Positions 1 to 7,792 are shown, counted from the first letter of the stretch. The stretch is DNA of 37,417 bases from Dehalococcoidia bacterium (GCA_028285005.1 JANQQP010000030.1:1-37417), one strand, 5' to 3'. The notes: generated by a model not told the origin, from the letters alone. Numbers and translations are program-made.

Positions 1-443
1 CCTCAACTGCCTTGTCCACGCGTGCCCAGCGGATGTCCTGCAGCTCGCCGATGTCGTTGTCGAGCTGGCCCATGCCGGAGATGTGCAGGAAGGCCATGAT
101 GCGCGTGTGCGCCTCTTCCATCACATAGCGGCTGAAGCCGGCGACCGTGTTGGCCCCGGACGACCCGGCGTCGATGGCGGTTGTGACGCCCCGGTAGACG
201 CATGCGGGGTCGGCTTCGACGGCGAGGTGCGCTACTCCCCACCAGACGTGGACGTGAAGATCGACGAGGCCGGGCGTGACGAGTAGGCCGTCGGCCTCGA
301 TGACATCGTGAGTGTCTTTGTCTGGTATGGACTGCTGGATCGCGGCGATCTTGCCGCCTGCAACTGCGATGTCACGCTTTGCATGCAGCCCCTGCGAGGG
401 GTCGATGACCGTTCCGTTCTTGATCACGATGTCGTAGGTCATG
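1..443 (-). CDS. Amidohydrolase/deacetylase-family metallohydrolase (N-terminal part, runs off window)
   Basis: The reading frame is open from an ATG at 443 to the left window edge, so only about 147 N-terminal residues are visible. The start MTYDIVIKNGTVIDP and the later segment GLLVTPGLVDLHVHVW are typical of the amidohydrolase superfamily: an N-terminal beta-sandwich strand, then the metal-binding H-x-H at residues 63-65 that opens the TIM barrel. The following TTAIDAGSSGANT and a long helical region resemble the dihydroorotase-like amidohydrolase/deacetylase subgroup that acts on cyclic amides or N-acetyl groups. The remaining metal ligands and the catalytic Asp lie outside the window, so the substrate cannot be assigned. 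The gene is followed 75 bp downstream of its start, on the same strand side, by the DinB-like gene, which would be transcribed ahead of it. Confidence 0.85.
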
Positions 444-518
444 TCGTGTTCCTGTTGGTCAGGTTTTGCTCGTCAAGGTAAAACGCCTTGGACGGCGGGT
501 TGCTCGGCGCTTGTGTGC

Positions 519-1019
519 TCACTCCTCAGGCGGGACGAACCAGCCGTCTGAGCCCTGCAGTATGCCGCGAGTGCGGTTGATCTCGCCCGCGTGATAGGCG
601 TCGTGCTCGTGCATGATGTCTATCAGCAGGATCGTCGGGACCATGCCGCCCCAGTGCGCCTTGCGGTCAGCGTCAAGCTCCGAATCGTCAGGCAGCGTGT
701 CGATCGCTGAGCGCAGGTAGGTCTGGCCCTCTTGCAGCCACTCGATGGCTGCTTCCTTCGTGGCAAGGCGGTCGGCTGGCGGCGTTGCCGGGTCGTCGCC
801 ATAGTCCATGGACGCGTCGTGAAAGCCGTGGTTCGCGTACATGAACTTGAACATCCCGACGTGCTGCACGATGTCCCGGACCGACCGCTCCGCACCCTGC
901 GGCAGCGTCTCCCATTCGCCCTGTGTCACGTTCTTCAGGTTTTCGAGAAGCGAGTGCTCGCTGGTCTCGAAACAGCGGTCCATGATCCTGAGCAGCTCGT
1001 CGATTCGATGTCGTGCCAA
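519..1019 (-). CDS. DinB-like four-helix metal-binding protein
   Basis: A 166-residue protein of the DinB/YfiT-like fold. This is a four-helix bundle with a His triad that binds a divalent metal; members include stress-linked proteins and bacillithiol- or mycothiol-dependent transferases. The visible signature is DIVQHVGMFKF in the middle and MHEHDAYHAGEINRTRG near the C-terminus, where the spaced His residues match the family ligands. The frame is open further upstream, to an ATG at 1181, but that would overlap the divergent rluB. I chose the TTG at 1019 because a strong GGAGGG lies at 1028-1033 with an 8-nt spacer, and because it begins right at the first helix (ARHRIDELLRIMD). The fold is clear; the reaction is not. 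Confidence 0.8.
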   Translation of the reverse strand: MARHRIDELLRIMDRCFETSEHSLLENLKNVTQGEWETLPQGAERSVRDIVQHVGMFKFMYANHGFHDASMDYGDDPATPPADRLATKEAAIEWLQEGQTYLRSAIDTLPDDSELDADRKAHWGGMVPTILLIDIMHEHDAYHAGEINRTRGILQGSDGWFVPPEE

Positions 1020-1034
1020 GTCGTTGTCCCTCCG
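1020..1034 (-). promoter_or_regulatory. Ribosome binding site deciding a TTG start
   Basis: On the minus strand GGAGGG (1033-1028) lies 8 nt before TTG at 1019. It supports a TTG start for the DinB-like gene over the in-frame ATG 162 bp further upstream. Confidence 0.6.
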
Positions 1035-1132
1035 CGCTCCTGCGCTGTGCGAGAGGATAGACGAATCCCGAGCGCCCGGCGCGGCGATTGGCGAAGTCTG
1101 CATGACGGATATCGGCGCGACAATTCTCGGCG

Positions 1133-1876
1133 ATGAAACAGAGACTGCAAAAGCTGCTGGCAGAGGCTGGCGTGGCGTCACGCCGCAAGAGTGAAGAGCT
1201 GATCGCGGCCGGGCGCGTGCAGGTCAACGGCCAGACAGCGTCAATCGGCGATTCTGCGGATCCGTCAGTGGACAAGATCACACTGGATGGTGAGCCGCTC
1301 GTTTCTGAGCGAAAGCGCTATTTGCTGCTGAACAAGCCGACTGGATATGTGACAACTCTGTCAGACCCACAGGGCAGGCCGACTGTGATTGACCTGGTGG
1401 ATGTAGACGAGCGCGTCTATCCGGTGGGCAGGCTCGATGCAGACACATCGGGCCTGTTACTGCTGACGAACGACGGTCTACTGTCGCACCGTGTCGCTCA
1501 CCCGAGGTTCGAGATCGACAAGGTGTACGTGGCGGACGTGGCCGAGCCACTGAGCGTAGACGGCAAGCGGCGATTGGAGTCTGGTGTTGAGCTGGATGAC
1601 GGCAAGACGCGACCAGCGAGGATCGAAGTGCTGACCAAGGACCGTCGGCGTGTGCAGATCACGGTGCACGAGGGTAAAAAACGGATCGTGCGGAGGATGC
1701 TGAAGGTGGTCGGTTCGCCGGTGGTCACACTGGAGCGCGTGCAGCTCGGCGCGCTCACGCTTGCTGGTGTTAAGCAGGGTTACTGGCGAGATCTGACTGG
1801 CGCCGAGGTGGACGGACTAAGGCACGCGGCGGCGAGCACGAACCGCCGAAAGCGGCGGACAGACGGGCGGCGTTGA
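1133..1876 (+). CDS. rluB: 23S rRNA pseudouridine synthase, RsuA/RluB family
   Basis: A 247-residue enzyme that converts a specific uridine of 23S rRNA to pseudouridine. An N-terminal S4 RNA-binding domain (about residues 1-60, MKQRLQKLLAEAGVASRRK) is followed by the catalytic domain. LLLNKPTGYVTT is the family signature, and GRLDADTSGLLLLTNDG (residues 99-115) carries the catalytic Asp at about 102. The C-terminal VHEGKKRIVRRMLKVVG is the conserved RluB/RsuA/RluE/RluF ending, and the last 20 or so residues are a basic tail. Length fits RluB. It is divergent from the DinB-like gene. RluB is more likely than RsuA from overall likeness, but the precise rRNA position cannot be read from the sequence. 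Confidence 0.9.
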   Translation: MKQRLQKLLAEAGVASRRKSEELIAAGRVQVNGQTASIGDSADPSVDKITLDGEPLVSERKRYLLLNKPTGYVTTLSDPQGRPTVIDLVDVDERVYPVGRLDADTSGLLLLTNDGLLSHRVAHPRFEIDKVYVADVAEPLSVDGKRRLESGVELDDGKTRPARIEVLTKDRRRVQITVHEGKKRIVRRMLKVVGSPVVTLERVQLGALTLAGVKQGYWRDLTGAEVDGLRHAAASTNRRKRRTDGRR

Positions 1877-1901
1877 GCTCTTGATCGCCAGAAAAGCACA
1901 C

Positions 1902-1928
1902 GGAACGGTTCCTTCGGTCGTGGCGTTC
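1902..1928 (+). promoter_or_regulatory. Candidate autoregulated ECF-type promoter
   Basis: GGAAC at 1902-1906 and CGTTC at 1924-1928 are separated by 17 bp. This is the usual layout of ECF sigma promoters (GGAAC at -35, CGT-like at -10), and it stands immediately before the ECF sigma gene. Transcription would begin near 1934, only a few bases before the ATG at 1937, giving a nearly leaderless message. Motif and spacing are seen directly; recognition by this sigma factor is inference. Confidence 0.5.
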
Positions 1929-1936
1929 TCAGGTAT

Positions 1937-2557
1937 ATGGGCAGCGATCTACAGTCAGGCGCAAGACGTACGGACATCGATACGGCAGCCGTCGTAGCCA
2001 GGTGCCAGCGTGGCGACCGCGCTGCGTTTCGAGAGCTATATGAAGCTCATAGCTCTTCGCTGTTCCGGGTCGCGCTTCTTATGACCGGAAGCAGGGAAGA
2101 GGCTGAGGACCTGCTTCAGGACGCCTTCACGAACGCATGGAAGGCGATCGGGTCCTACCGGGAAGAGACCGGCATCGGCCCTTGGCTGGTCACGATTCTC
2201 CTTAACAGGATCAGGTCCTGGCGCAGGCGCATCGCGAGGCGGGCAGCGAAGCTCAGCTTTGTGCCGTTGGACACACCGGGACCTGAGCCTTCCTACGAAG
2301 ACCGAGTGTCAGACTCGGTTGAGACGGCGCGATTACTCGCAGCCTTGCAGAAGCTCAGCACGCGGCACCGCAGCGTGGTGGTGCTCAGGTTCTACTGCGA
2401 ACTCTCCGTGCCGGAGATCGCGAAGACGCTTGGTTGCCCCGAAGGAACGGTCAAGTCGCAGCTTCACAGGTCACTCGGCAACATCAGGATGCACATGGAT
2501 GTCAGCAGGCGTCTTGCTGTTGTTCGAGCGGACGCTCAGTCGCAGCCCGAGAGGTGA
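1937..2557 (+). CDS. ECF-subfamily RNA polymerase sigma factor
   Basis: A 206-residue alternative sigma factor that would redirect RNA polymerase to a small regulon. Region 2 is at about residues 30-95 (LYEAHSSSLFRVALLMTG, then EEAEDLLQDAFTNAWKAI, then the GPWLVTILLNRIRSWRRR core-binding helix). Region 4 is at about 135-190, with the HTH LSVPEIAKTLGCPEGTVKS. No region 1.1 or 3 is present, as expected for ECF factors. The next gene begins 5 bp after the stop and encodes a membrane protein, the usual sigma/anti-sigma arrangement. A GGAAC-N17-CGTTC motif just upstream suggests autoregulation. The ECF subgroup is not determinable by eye. Confidence 0.92.
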   Translation: MGSDLQSGARRTDIDTAAVVARCQRGDRAAFRELYEAHSSSLFRVALLMTGSREEAEDLLQDAFTNAWKAIGSYREETGIGPWLVTILLNRIRSWRRRIARRAAKLSFVPLDTPGPEPSYEDRVSDSVETARLLAALQKLSTRHRSVVVLRFYCELSVPEIAKTLGCPEGTVKSQLHRSLGNIRMHMDVSRRLAVVRADAQSQPER

Positions 2558-2562
2558 TTCGT

Positions 2563-3894
2563 ATGTTTTCGTCAGAGCGAATACGAGATAGCGAGATCGC
2601 AGAGGCTCTTCGGCACGGACTGGAGGGCGTTGAGCCTTCACCACGTGTGTGGACGAGGATCGAGGCGAGTATCGACCCCGAATTCCGGTCTACAGTCGGG
2701 CTGCTATGGACTATTGGCAGATCGATCCCCGTTCAGCTAGCCGGAGTCGCTGTCCTGTTTGCCGTTGCCTACGGGATCTGGAACTGGACACAGGAGAGCG
2801 AAGGTGAGCCGGAAACTGTGCGCACCGCGACTTTCGGTTCGGAGACTCGGCCGTTGATTGAGGTGGGCGACAACCTCGTGACGGTTGGAGAGGTTCCCGT
2901 CGATGGACTGGCGCCGAATCGTGCAGCGCCGCTTGCCGACCAGAGCGACCCCGCGGCTATGTCTTCGGGCGAGCGGTTGCTGGAGCTGCCGTTGGAGTTC
3001 CACACGGTCGACACTCAGGTGTTCGACCGCGCGCTGGCGAACCTTGCCTTCAGCGCTTTCACGGTACGGTCCGTGCAGGCCGGGAGGAACTACGAAGAGA
3101 CCCACATCTTCAATCAGAGGATGGATTCCTACTGGAACGGCGTGAATCTGAACTATCTGCAGCTGGTGCGAGAGGATGACTGCGTCACCAGTCCGATTGA
3201 CATCCCAGAGGTCGGCTCCAAGACGATCTGCCAGCTGTATGCACGGGCCGATGGCGTCAATGTGGGTGAGTCATACAGCATGCCGGTCTACAGAGTGACT
3301 GAGGCGACGTATTCGCCGACGGGCGAGGCGACTATGCGGGTTGATGACCGTAGCAGCAGTGTTTTCTCCATAAACAGGTCGACGGTCTACCAGGGCATAG
3401 TCGATCTCTGGCGAGTTTCTGACGGTGAGGTCGAGCACCGAGTCGCGATCAGCACCGGAAACTTCGACCTGGTCAGTGGAGCGCCCTGGCGTCCAGCCGA
3501 TGTCGAGTTAGAGACAGGCTCTCCGGCGGAGATCATCGAGTGGCTGCTGGCTATGCAGATGCCGGACGCAGACTTCGCAGGGAACAACGTGTTCGATGAG
3601 AGATTCGCACCTGGCAGTACCTTTGAGCAGAGCAGTTTCTTCGACCTGCAGGTGATCCCGAGCGCCGATGATTCGGTTGTAATCTTCGAGGCCCGCAGGG
3701 AACCGGGGTTCTACGGGCATCGTTACGGCGTCGACAGGTGGACTTTCGGACGCGGTGAGATGCTGCGCTTTGAGATCGACGCCGAGACGGAACGATTGGA
3801 GCGACTGCTCGTCACCGCGGATAGCAACATTCCCTACGCGCTGCAGTTCTCGTTCGCTCTGCCGATCGTGTTCGAGTTTGAGTATGACGATTAG
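2563..3894 (+). CDS. Putative membrane-anchored anti-sigma partner with large extracytoplasmic domain
   Basis: 443 residues with no family I recognise over the full length. The N-terminal 45 or so residues (SSERIRDSEIAEALRHGLEG) would be cytoplasmic. A single hydrophobic helix follows at about 53-75 (IPVQLAGVAVLFAVAYGIW), then about 365 residues that should lie outside the membrane. The position 5 bp after an ECF sigma gene and this topology suggest an anti-sigma factor. However, the zinc-binding H-x3-C-x2-C of the common ZAS class is absent from the N-terminal part. The ATG at 2563 has GAGAGG just upstream. The frame is open further left but would lie inside the sigma gene. The outer domain is rich in acidic and aromatic residues and may sense an envelope signal; this is inference. 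Confidence 0.7.
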   Translation: MFSSERIRDSEIAEALRHGLEGVEPSPRVWTRIEASIDPEFRSTVGLLWTIGRSIPVQLAGVAVLFAVAYGIWNWTQESEGEPETVRTATFGSETRPLIEVGDNLVTVGEVPVDGLAPNRAAPLADQSDPAAMSSGERLLELPLEFHTVDTQVFDRALANLAFSAFTVRSVQAGRNYEETHIFNQRMDSYWNGVNLNYLQLVREDDCVTSPIDIPEVGSKTICQLYARADGVNVGESYSMPVYRVTEATYSPTGEATMRVDDRSSSVFSINRSTVYQGIVDLWRVSDGEVEHRVAISTGNFDLVSGAPWRPADVELETGSPAEIIEWLLAMQMPDADFAGNNVFDERFAPGSTFEQSSFFDLQVIPSADDSVVIFEARREPGFYGHRYGVDRWTFGRGEMLRFEIDAETERLERLLVTADSNIPYALQFSFALPIVFEFEYDD

Positions 3895-3916
3895 CCGGGC
3901 ACGAGATGGCGCGAGT

Positions 3917-3938
3917 GCAGGCCTAGGACTGAGCCTGC
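3917..3938. terminator. Weak hairpin between convergent genes
   Basis: GCAGGC (3917-3922) and GCCTGC (3933-3938) form a 6-bp stem with a 10-nt loop, between the converging ends of the membrane protein gene and the alpha/beta hydrolase gene. There is no T-run, so intrinsic termination is uncertain. Confidence 0.25.
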
Positions 3939-4005
3939 GTCATATAGAGTCCCATGATTGCCCTCCTCTGGAACTTGGGCGCACGTTACACAGTCAGACC
4001 TTCAA

Positions 4006-4869
4006 TCATCCGGCCAGCGTGCGGAGGATAGAGTCGGCTCGATTCCGGAGTATGGACAGGTGCCCTTCGTCGTCGAAAAAGTTGGCGTTACAGTTGGGAA
4101 TGTTTTCAGCATAGAAACGTCCCACTGAAACGGGCACATTTTGGTCCAACTCTCCGTGCCACAGGTGAACCTCAGCAGTGATATCACCGAGCTCAAATTC
4201 CCAGGGACGCGTGTATAGCCCGGCCTCATGGTTGACACCTCCGGTTCCTGCCCGAAAAGACTCAAGAATGGATTCGATGTAGATTTTCGCTGTCCCGGGC
4301 TCGTTGAGGAGCATCCTGTCAGGCTCCGGAAGCAGGTCCAGGCTGCTCGATATGACCTTGTCCGGTTGTTTCCGCACTCCGAAAGCCATTAGGTACAAGA
4401 ACAGCCTTCGTACGAGCCGGTTCTTCCGCGGAATCACCCAGGAGGCGCCCTGCCTAGCGCCCGGTGCGTTCGCAGGCCCCATTCCCGAAACGATGCCGAC
4501 TGTGTTCAATCGCTCAGGGATCTTGAATGCACAGGCAGACGCATAGGGTCCGCCGCCAGACATACCCAGGACTGAGAAACGATCTAGCTCGAGTTCGTCC
4601 GCTAACTCTACGACGTCGTCGGGCCAATCTAGAAGCTTGCGACCACTCTTGAAGTCTGAGAGGCCTAGACCCGGTCGGTCGATTGCGATGATGCGGATGT
4701 TCAGGGATTTGGCGGTTTCGTCGGGCACGCAAACCCGCCAATCGAGTCGTGAACTCGGAAAGCCATGAAAGTAGAAGATGGGCTTTCCGCCTGGCGCTCC
4801 GAACTCGGCATAACCAAGCTGCCGACCGTCTCTTAGCTTGAATTGTCGGCTGTTTTGTCTACCGGTCAT
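4006..4869 (-). CDS. Alpha/beta hydrolase
   Basis: A 287-residue alpha/beta-hydrolase-fold protein, probably a cytosolic esterase-like hydrolase. The oxyanion-hole motif FYFHGFPSSR is followed by the nucleophile elbow GMSGGGPYA (catalytic Ser), an acidic residue in WHGELDQNVPV and the C-terminal His in DDEGHLSI. A complete Ser-Asp-His triad is therefore visible. The cap region (GARQGASWVIPRKNRLVRRL) is typical of the epoxide-hydrolase/haloalkane-dehalogenase-like branch, but no halide-binding pattern can be assigned. The ATG at 4869 follows a GTGAGG Shine-Dalgarno with a 6-nt spacer; a GTG four codons upstream (4881) is the alternative. Substrate unknown. It stands alone between convergent and tail-to-head neighbours. 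Confidence 0.88.
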   Translation of the reverse strand: MTGRQNSRQFKLRDGRQLGYAEFGAPGGKPIFYFHGFPSSRLDWRVCVPDETAKSLNIRIIAIDRPGLGLSDFKSGRKLLDWPDDVVELADELELDRFSVLGMSGGGPYASACAFKIPERLNTVGIVSGMGPANAPGARQGASWVIPRKNRLVRRLFLYLMAFGVRKQPDKVISSSLDLLPEPDRMLLNEPGTAKIYIESILESFRAGTGGVNHEAGLYTRPWEFELGDITAEVHLWHGELDQNVPVSVGRFYAENIPNCNANFFDDEGHLSILRNRADSILRTLAG

Positions 4870-4975
4870 CGGTATCCTCACGGGCGGCTCGGGGACACCC
4901 TATAGCAATTGATCGGCGCACAGATTCTTTTTCAGGCTGAGATCGAAGAGATGTGTAAGACTTGACCGTCTTCCG

Positions 4976-6577
4976 TTATCCCGTCAGCTTTCGCAGGACC
5001 TTTCCGTGCAAACTTCCGGTCACTTTGCCGTTGGCTATTGCCTGCTTTCCGTTCACAAGGACGTGCTCCATGCCGGTTGAGTACTGGTGCGGGTTGGCGT
5101 AGGTGGCGTTCTCATGGAGCTCTTCCGGCTTGAACACGCAGATGTCTGCGATCTGGCCGACGGCGATGCGACCCCGGCGCGTGAGCCCGAGGCGCTCTGC
5201 AGAGAGCGAGGTCATCTTGCGGACAGCTTCTTCCAGCGACACGAGATTCTTCTCTCGTACCATGTGCTCGATGAAACGGGTGTTTGTGCCGTAGCTGCGC
5301 GGGTGGGGCTTACCCGACGAAAGCGGACCTTCGTCACGAAGCGAGCTGCCATCGGAGGCCACCGTCACGAACGGGTCAGCGGCAATGTCGTAAACATCCT
5401 TGTCTTCCATCGAGTGCAGGACGTACGAGCCCTCCGACTGCTCGTAGAGTCGCAGCGCCGCTTCCTGCGGCTCAACTCCCCACTCGTCGGCAACGTCCTG
5501 CAGGCTGCGGCCCTCGACCGACTGATCCGGCGGGAAGTTGGCGATGACGCAGCCGTGGGCATCGTGATTGCGGTTGATGTAGTAGTCGACATCGAGCCTG
5601 ATGCGCGCCCGGATGTCGGAGTCTGCGAGTCGGTCGAGCGTGGCCTCCCGACCGCCAACGAGCGCCCAGCGACCGAACATGGCGCCTGAGAAGCCGGTAC
5701 TGGACCAGGCATACGGATACTGGTCGCCTGCGACGTCGATGCCTTCCTGGCGGGCGCGGTGCATGCCTTCGAGCAGCTCGTGCCCGCGACCCCAGAACTT
5801 TGGGCCGACCGCTTTGACGTGCGAGATCTGGATGCGCGCTCCCGTGCGGCGGCCGATCTCGATCGCCTCGGCGTGGGCAGGGAACAGGCCGCAGAGGTCG
5901 TCGGCCTCAGAACGGATATGCGACGAGTAGAGCTTGCCGCGGTCGGCGGCGGGCTGTGTGTAGGCGATCACTTCGTCGGTGAGCGAGTAGGAGCCGGGCG
6001 CGTACCAGAGGCCGGTCGAAACGCCCAGCGCCCCGGCATCGAGGCTTTCAGCTGTGAGCTGCTGGATGCGGTCCAGCTCTTCAGGCGTAGGCGCACGCGG
6101 GTCCATGCCGAGCACTGCGGCGCGCACCGTTCCGTGGCCGACCTGTGTTGCGACGTTGATGGTTGAGCCGGAGTTTTCAAGCGCTGTCAGGTAACCGTCG
6201 AAGTCTGTCCACGTGGCTTCGAGAGAATCGCCAGAGCGGGAGAGGCGGTCGTTGAACTGGTCCTTCGCCATTCCTATGAGCGGCGCACAGAAGCTCATGC
6301 CGCAGTTGCCGAAAAGCTCCAGCGTGACGCCTTGCGTCAACTTGGAGTCTGCGAGCGGGTCGACAAGGAACGAAGCGTCTGAGTGCGTATGGAGGCCGAT
6401 GAAGCCGGGAGTGACGACGTAGCCTGCGGCGTCGATGGTGCTTTCGGCCTCGGCTTCGATCTGGCCCGGCGCCGCGATCTGCACGACGGTGTCGCCCTGG
6501 ATACCGATGTCAGCCGGAGCGGCCGGCGTGCCGGTGCCGTCGATGAGGTTGCCGTTCTTGATCAGGACATCGAGCAT
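4976..6577 (-). CDS. N-acyl-D-amino-acid deacylase (D-aminoacylase family amidohydrolase)
   Basis: A 533-residue zinc amidohydrolase that cleaves N-acyl groups from D-amino acids or related amides. The first metal pair is in GLHTHSDASF (His 63 and 65). ELFGNCGMSFCAP holds the family Cys metal ligand, SSHIRSEADD and QISHVKAVGP supply the barrel His residues, and VASDGSS holds the catalytic Asp. Length is normal for the D-aminoacylase group (about 480-540). The start MLDVLIKNGNLIDGTG is the classical beginning, with a GGAG upstream. It is divergent from the FAH-family gene across a 185-bp spacer, suggesting the two may share control and act in one catabolic route. The exact substrate is uncertain because D-aminoacylases, dihydropyrimidinases and N-acyl-glutamate deacylases are hard to separate by eye. 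Confidence 0.88.
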   Translation of the reverse strand: MLDVLIKNGNLIDGTGTPAAPADIGIQGDTVVQIAAPGQIEAEAESTIDAAGYVVTPGFIGLHTHSDASFLVDPLADSKLTQGVTLELFGNCGMSFCAPLIGMAKDQFNDRLSRSGDSLEATWTDFDGYLTALENSGSTINVATQVGHGTVRAAVLGMDPRAPTPEELDRIQQLTAESLDAGALGVSTGLWYAPGSYSLTDEVIAYTQPAADRGKLYSSHIRSEADDLCGLFPAHAEAIEIGRRTGARIQISHVKAVGPKFWGRGHELLEGMHRARQEGIDVAGDQYPYAWSSTGFSGAMFGRWALVGGREATLDRLADSDIRARIRLDVDYYINRNHDAHGCVIANFPPDQSVEGRSLQDVADEWGVEPQEAALRLYEQSEGSYVLHSMEDKDVYDIAADPFVTVASDGSSLRDEGPLSSGKPHPRSYGTNTRFIEHMVREKNLVSLEEAVRKMTSLSAERLGLTRRGRIAVGQIADICVFKPEELHENATYANPHQYSTGMEHVLVNGKQAIANGKVTGSLHGKVLRKLTG

Positions 6578-6762
6578 GAATGCTTGCTCCGTGGTGCGTG
6601 TAGGACGAACGTGGCGACAGTTTAGACCCGCAGTCGTCGCTGGCGCGCATCATCTCTCGCCCGTAGACTGTCCGCTGGTATTTGCCGGTGGCGAAAAGGA
6701 CTGCAGTGAGCAATCTGCAGCCTCTTCGCGAGTGAGATGACAGCGCAGGAAAAGGAAGACAA

Positions 6763-7530
6763 ATGAAATTCGTTCGATACGCCAAGGGCGACGGGGCGGC
6801 TTACGGCATTGTTGACGGCGACACTGTCAAGGAGATCTCCAACTCGCCGATAGGGCAGGACTATTCAGAGACCGGCGAGACGACGAGCCTAGACGACATC
6901 AAGATCCTTGCACCGAACCCTGAGCCGACCAAAATGCTGTGCCTTGCGCTGAACTATGGCTCGCACCTGCTTGGCGCCGACGCTCCAACCCGGCCGGAGC
7001 CTTTCTACAAGAACCGCAACGCCATCATCGGTCCTGGCGACCCGATCAAGCTGCCGGCAGACGCTGGTCTTGTTGTCTGTGAGTCGGAACTGGTCGCAAT
7101 CATCGGCAAGCGTGCTAGCAATGTGTCTGAGGACGAGGCTCTCGACTATGTGTTCGGCTACACGGCTGGAAATGACGTGAGCGCGCGCGAGTGGCAGTCA
7201 GGACCGGGCGCTGACAAGCAGTGGTGGCGTGCAAAGTCTGCTGACACCTTTGGTCCGACCGGGCCGTTCATCGTGACTGATATCGACCCGCAGGACTGCA
7301 ACATTCGAGGGCTTGTGAACGGCGTCGAGGGCCAGAAGTGCCACTCGTCGGAGATGATCTTCACGACCGCACAGGCGATCTCGTTCCTCAGCAAGTACAC
7401 GACACTCGAGGTCGGTGACATGCTCTGGACCGGCACGTCCGGCACGACTCCGCCGATCAACCCCGGCGGTGATGTGACCGTGGAGATCGACAAGATAGGC
7501 GTGCTGCACAACCCGGTAGAGAGCGCTTAG
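6763..7530 (+). CDS. Fumarylacetoacetate hydrolase (FAH) family protein
   Basis: 255 residues of the FAH/HpcE fold, cytosolic Mg or Mn enzymes that cleave or isomerise beta-diketo or hydroxymuconate-type acids. The first 60 or so residues form the small N-terminal domain (MKFVRYAKGDGAAYGIVDGD). The catalytic domain shows LCLALNYGSHLLG, the metal-binding E-x-E in VVCESELVAIIGK and the Asp in GYTAGNDVSARE. WWRAKSADTFGPTGP and GDMLWTGTSGTTPP are conserved family segments. The ATG is preceded by AAGGA with a 6-nt spacer. Members act as 2-hydroxyhepta-2,4-diene-1,7-dioate isomerase, acylpyruvase or oxaloacetate decarboxylase; the sequence does not decide between them. It faces the D-aminoacylase gene. 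Confidence 0.9.
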   Translation: MKFVRYAKGDGAAYGIVDGDTVKEISNSPIGQDYSETGETTSLDDIKILAPNPEPTKMLCLALNYGSHLLGADAPTRPEPFYKNRNAIIGPGDPIKLPADAGLVVCESELVAIIGKRASNVSEDEALDYVFGYTAGNDVSAREWQSGPGADKQWWRAKSADTFGPTGPFIVTDIDPQDCNIRGLVNGVEGQKCHSSEMIFTTAQAISFLSKYTTLEVGDMLWTGTSGTTPPINPGGDVTVEIDKIGVLHNPVESA

Positions 7531-7540
7531 GGCTGGTGTT

Positions 7541-7578
7541 CTCCCTCCCTGACAGAGAGGGAGTTAGAGGGTGGGTTG
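7541..7578 (+). repeat. GC-rich palindromic module E (copy 1)
   Basis: CTCCCTCCCTGACAGAGAGG followed by GAGTTAGAGGGTGGGTTG. The pyrimidine run and purine run can fold back on each other. Related copies lie at 10011-10049 and, in reverse orientation, at 10148-10187 and 20177-20217. Confidence 0.7.
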
Positions 7579-7580
7579 AT

Positions 7581-7620
7581 GTCTGGGCTTTGCCCAGACC
7601 GGGCGCAGCAAGCAGCGCCC
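7581..7620. repeat. Two adjacent short hairpins (GTCTGGGC/GCCCAGAC and GGGCGC/GCGCCC)
   Basis: GTCTGGGC-TTT-GCCCAGAC is a perfect 8-bp stem at 7581-7599, followed by GGGCGC...GCGCCC at 7601-7620. They begin 51 bp after the FAH-family stop. They may act as its terminator, but they sit within the repeat mosaic and have no T-run. Confidence 0.5.
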
Positions 7621-7652
7621 CTACCGTATCTCGGCTACCAGCCAGAACGACG

Positions 7653-7689
7653 ACCCTCACCCTAACCCTCTCCCAAGCTGGGAGAGGGG
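7653..7689 (+). repeat. GC-rich palindromic module B (copy 1)
   Basis: CCCTCACCCTAACC followed by the palindrome CCCTCTCCC-AAGCT-GGGAGAGGG. Other copies: 12165-12204, 31228-31265 and, reversed, 20106-20143. Confidence 0.75.
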
Positions 7690-7696
7690 ATTGTTC

Positions 7697-7792
7697 TGTC
7701 ATTCTGAACTTGATTCAGAATCTCCCTCTAACCGTCTTTCCACGGTCAGATCCCTGAGACCCGCAAGCGAGTGCCCCTCGCTCGCGATGACA
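7697..7792 (+). repeat. TGTCAT/ATGACA-bounded repeat element A (copy 1, 96 bp)
   Basis: Begins TGTCATTCTGAA and ends CTCGCGATGACA. The left end contains an 8-bp palindrome (ATTCTGAA/TTCAGAAT, 5-nt loop, 7701-7721) and the middle holds GGTCAGATCCCT. Copies at 10193-10271, 19976-20055 (reversed) and 33161-33242, plus a right-end fragment near 35304-35336. No ORF inside. Confidence 0.75.

Noticed and set aside
688..1281. 197-codon minus-strand open frame overlapping the DinB-like gene and rluB
   Set aside because: Overlaps two confident genes in other frames and has no domain features; typical GC-rich shadow frame.
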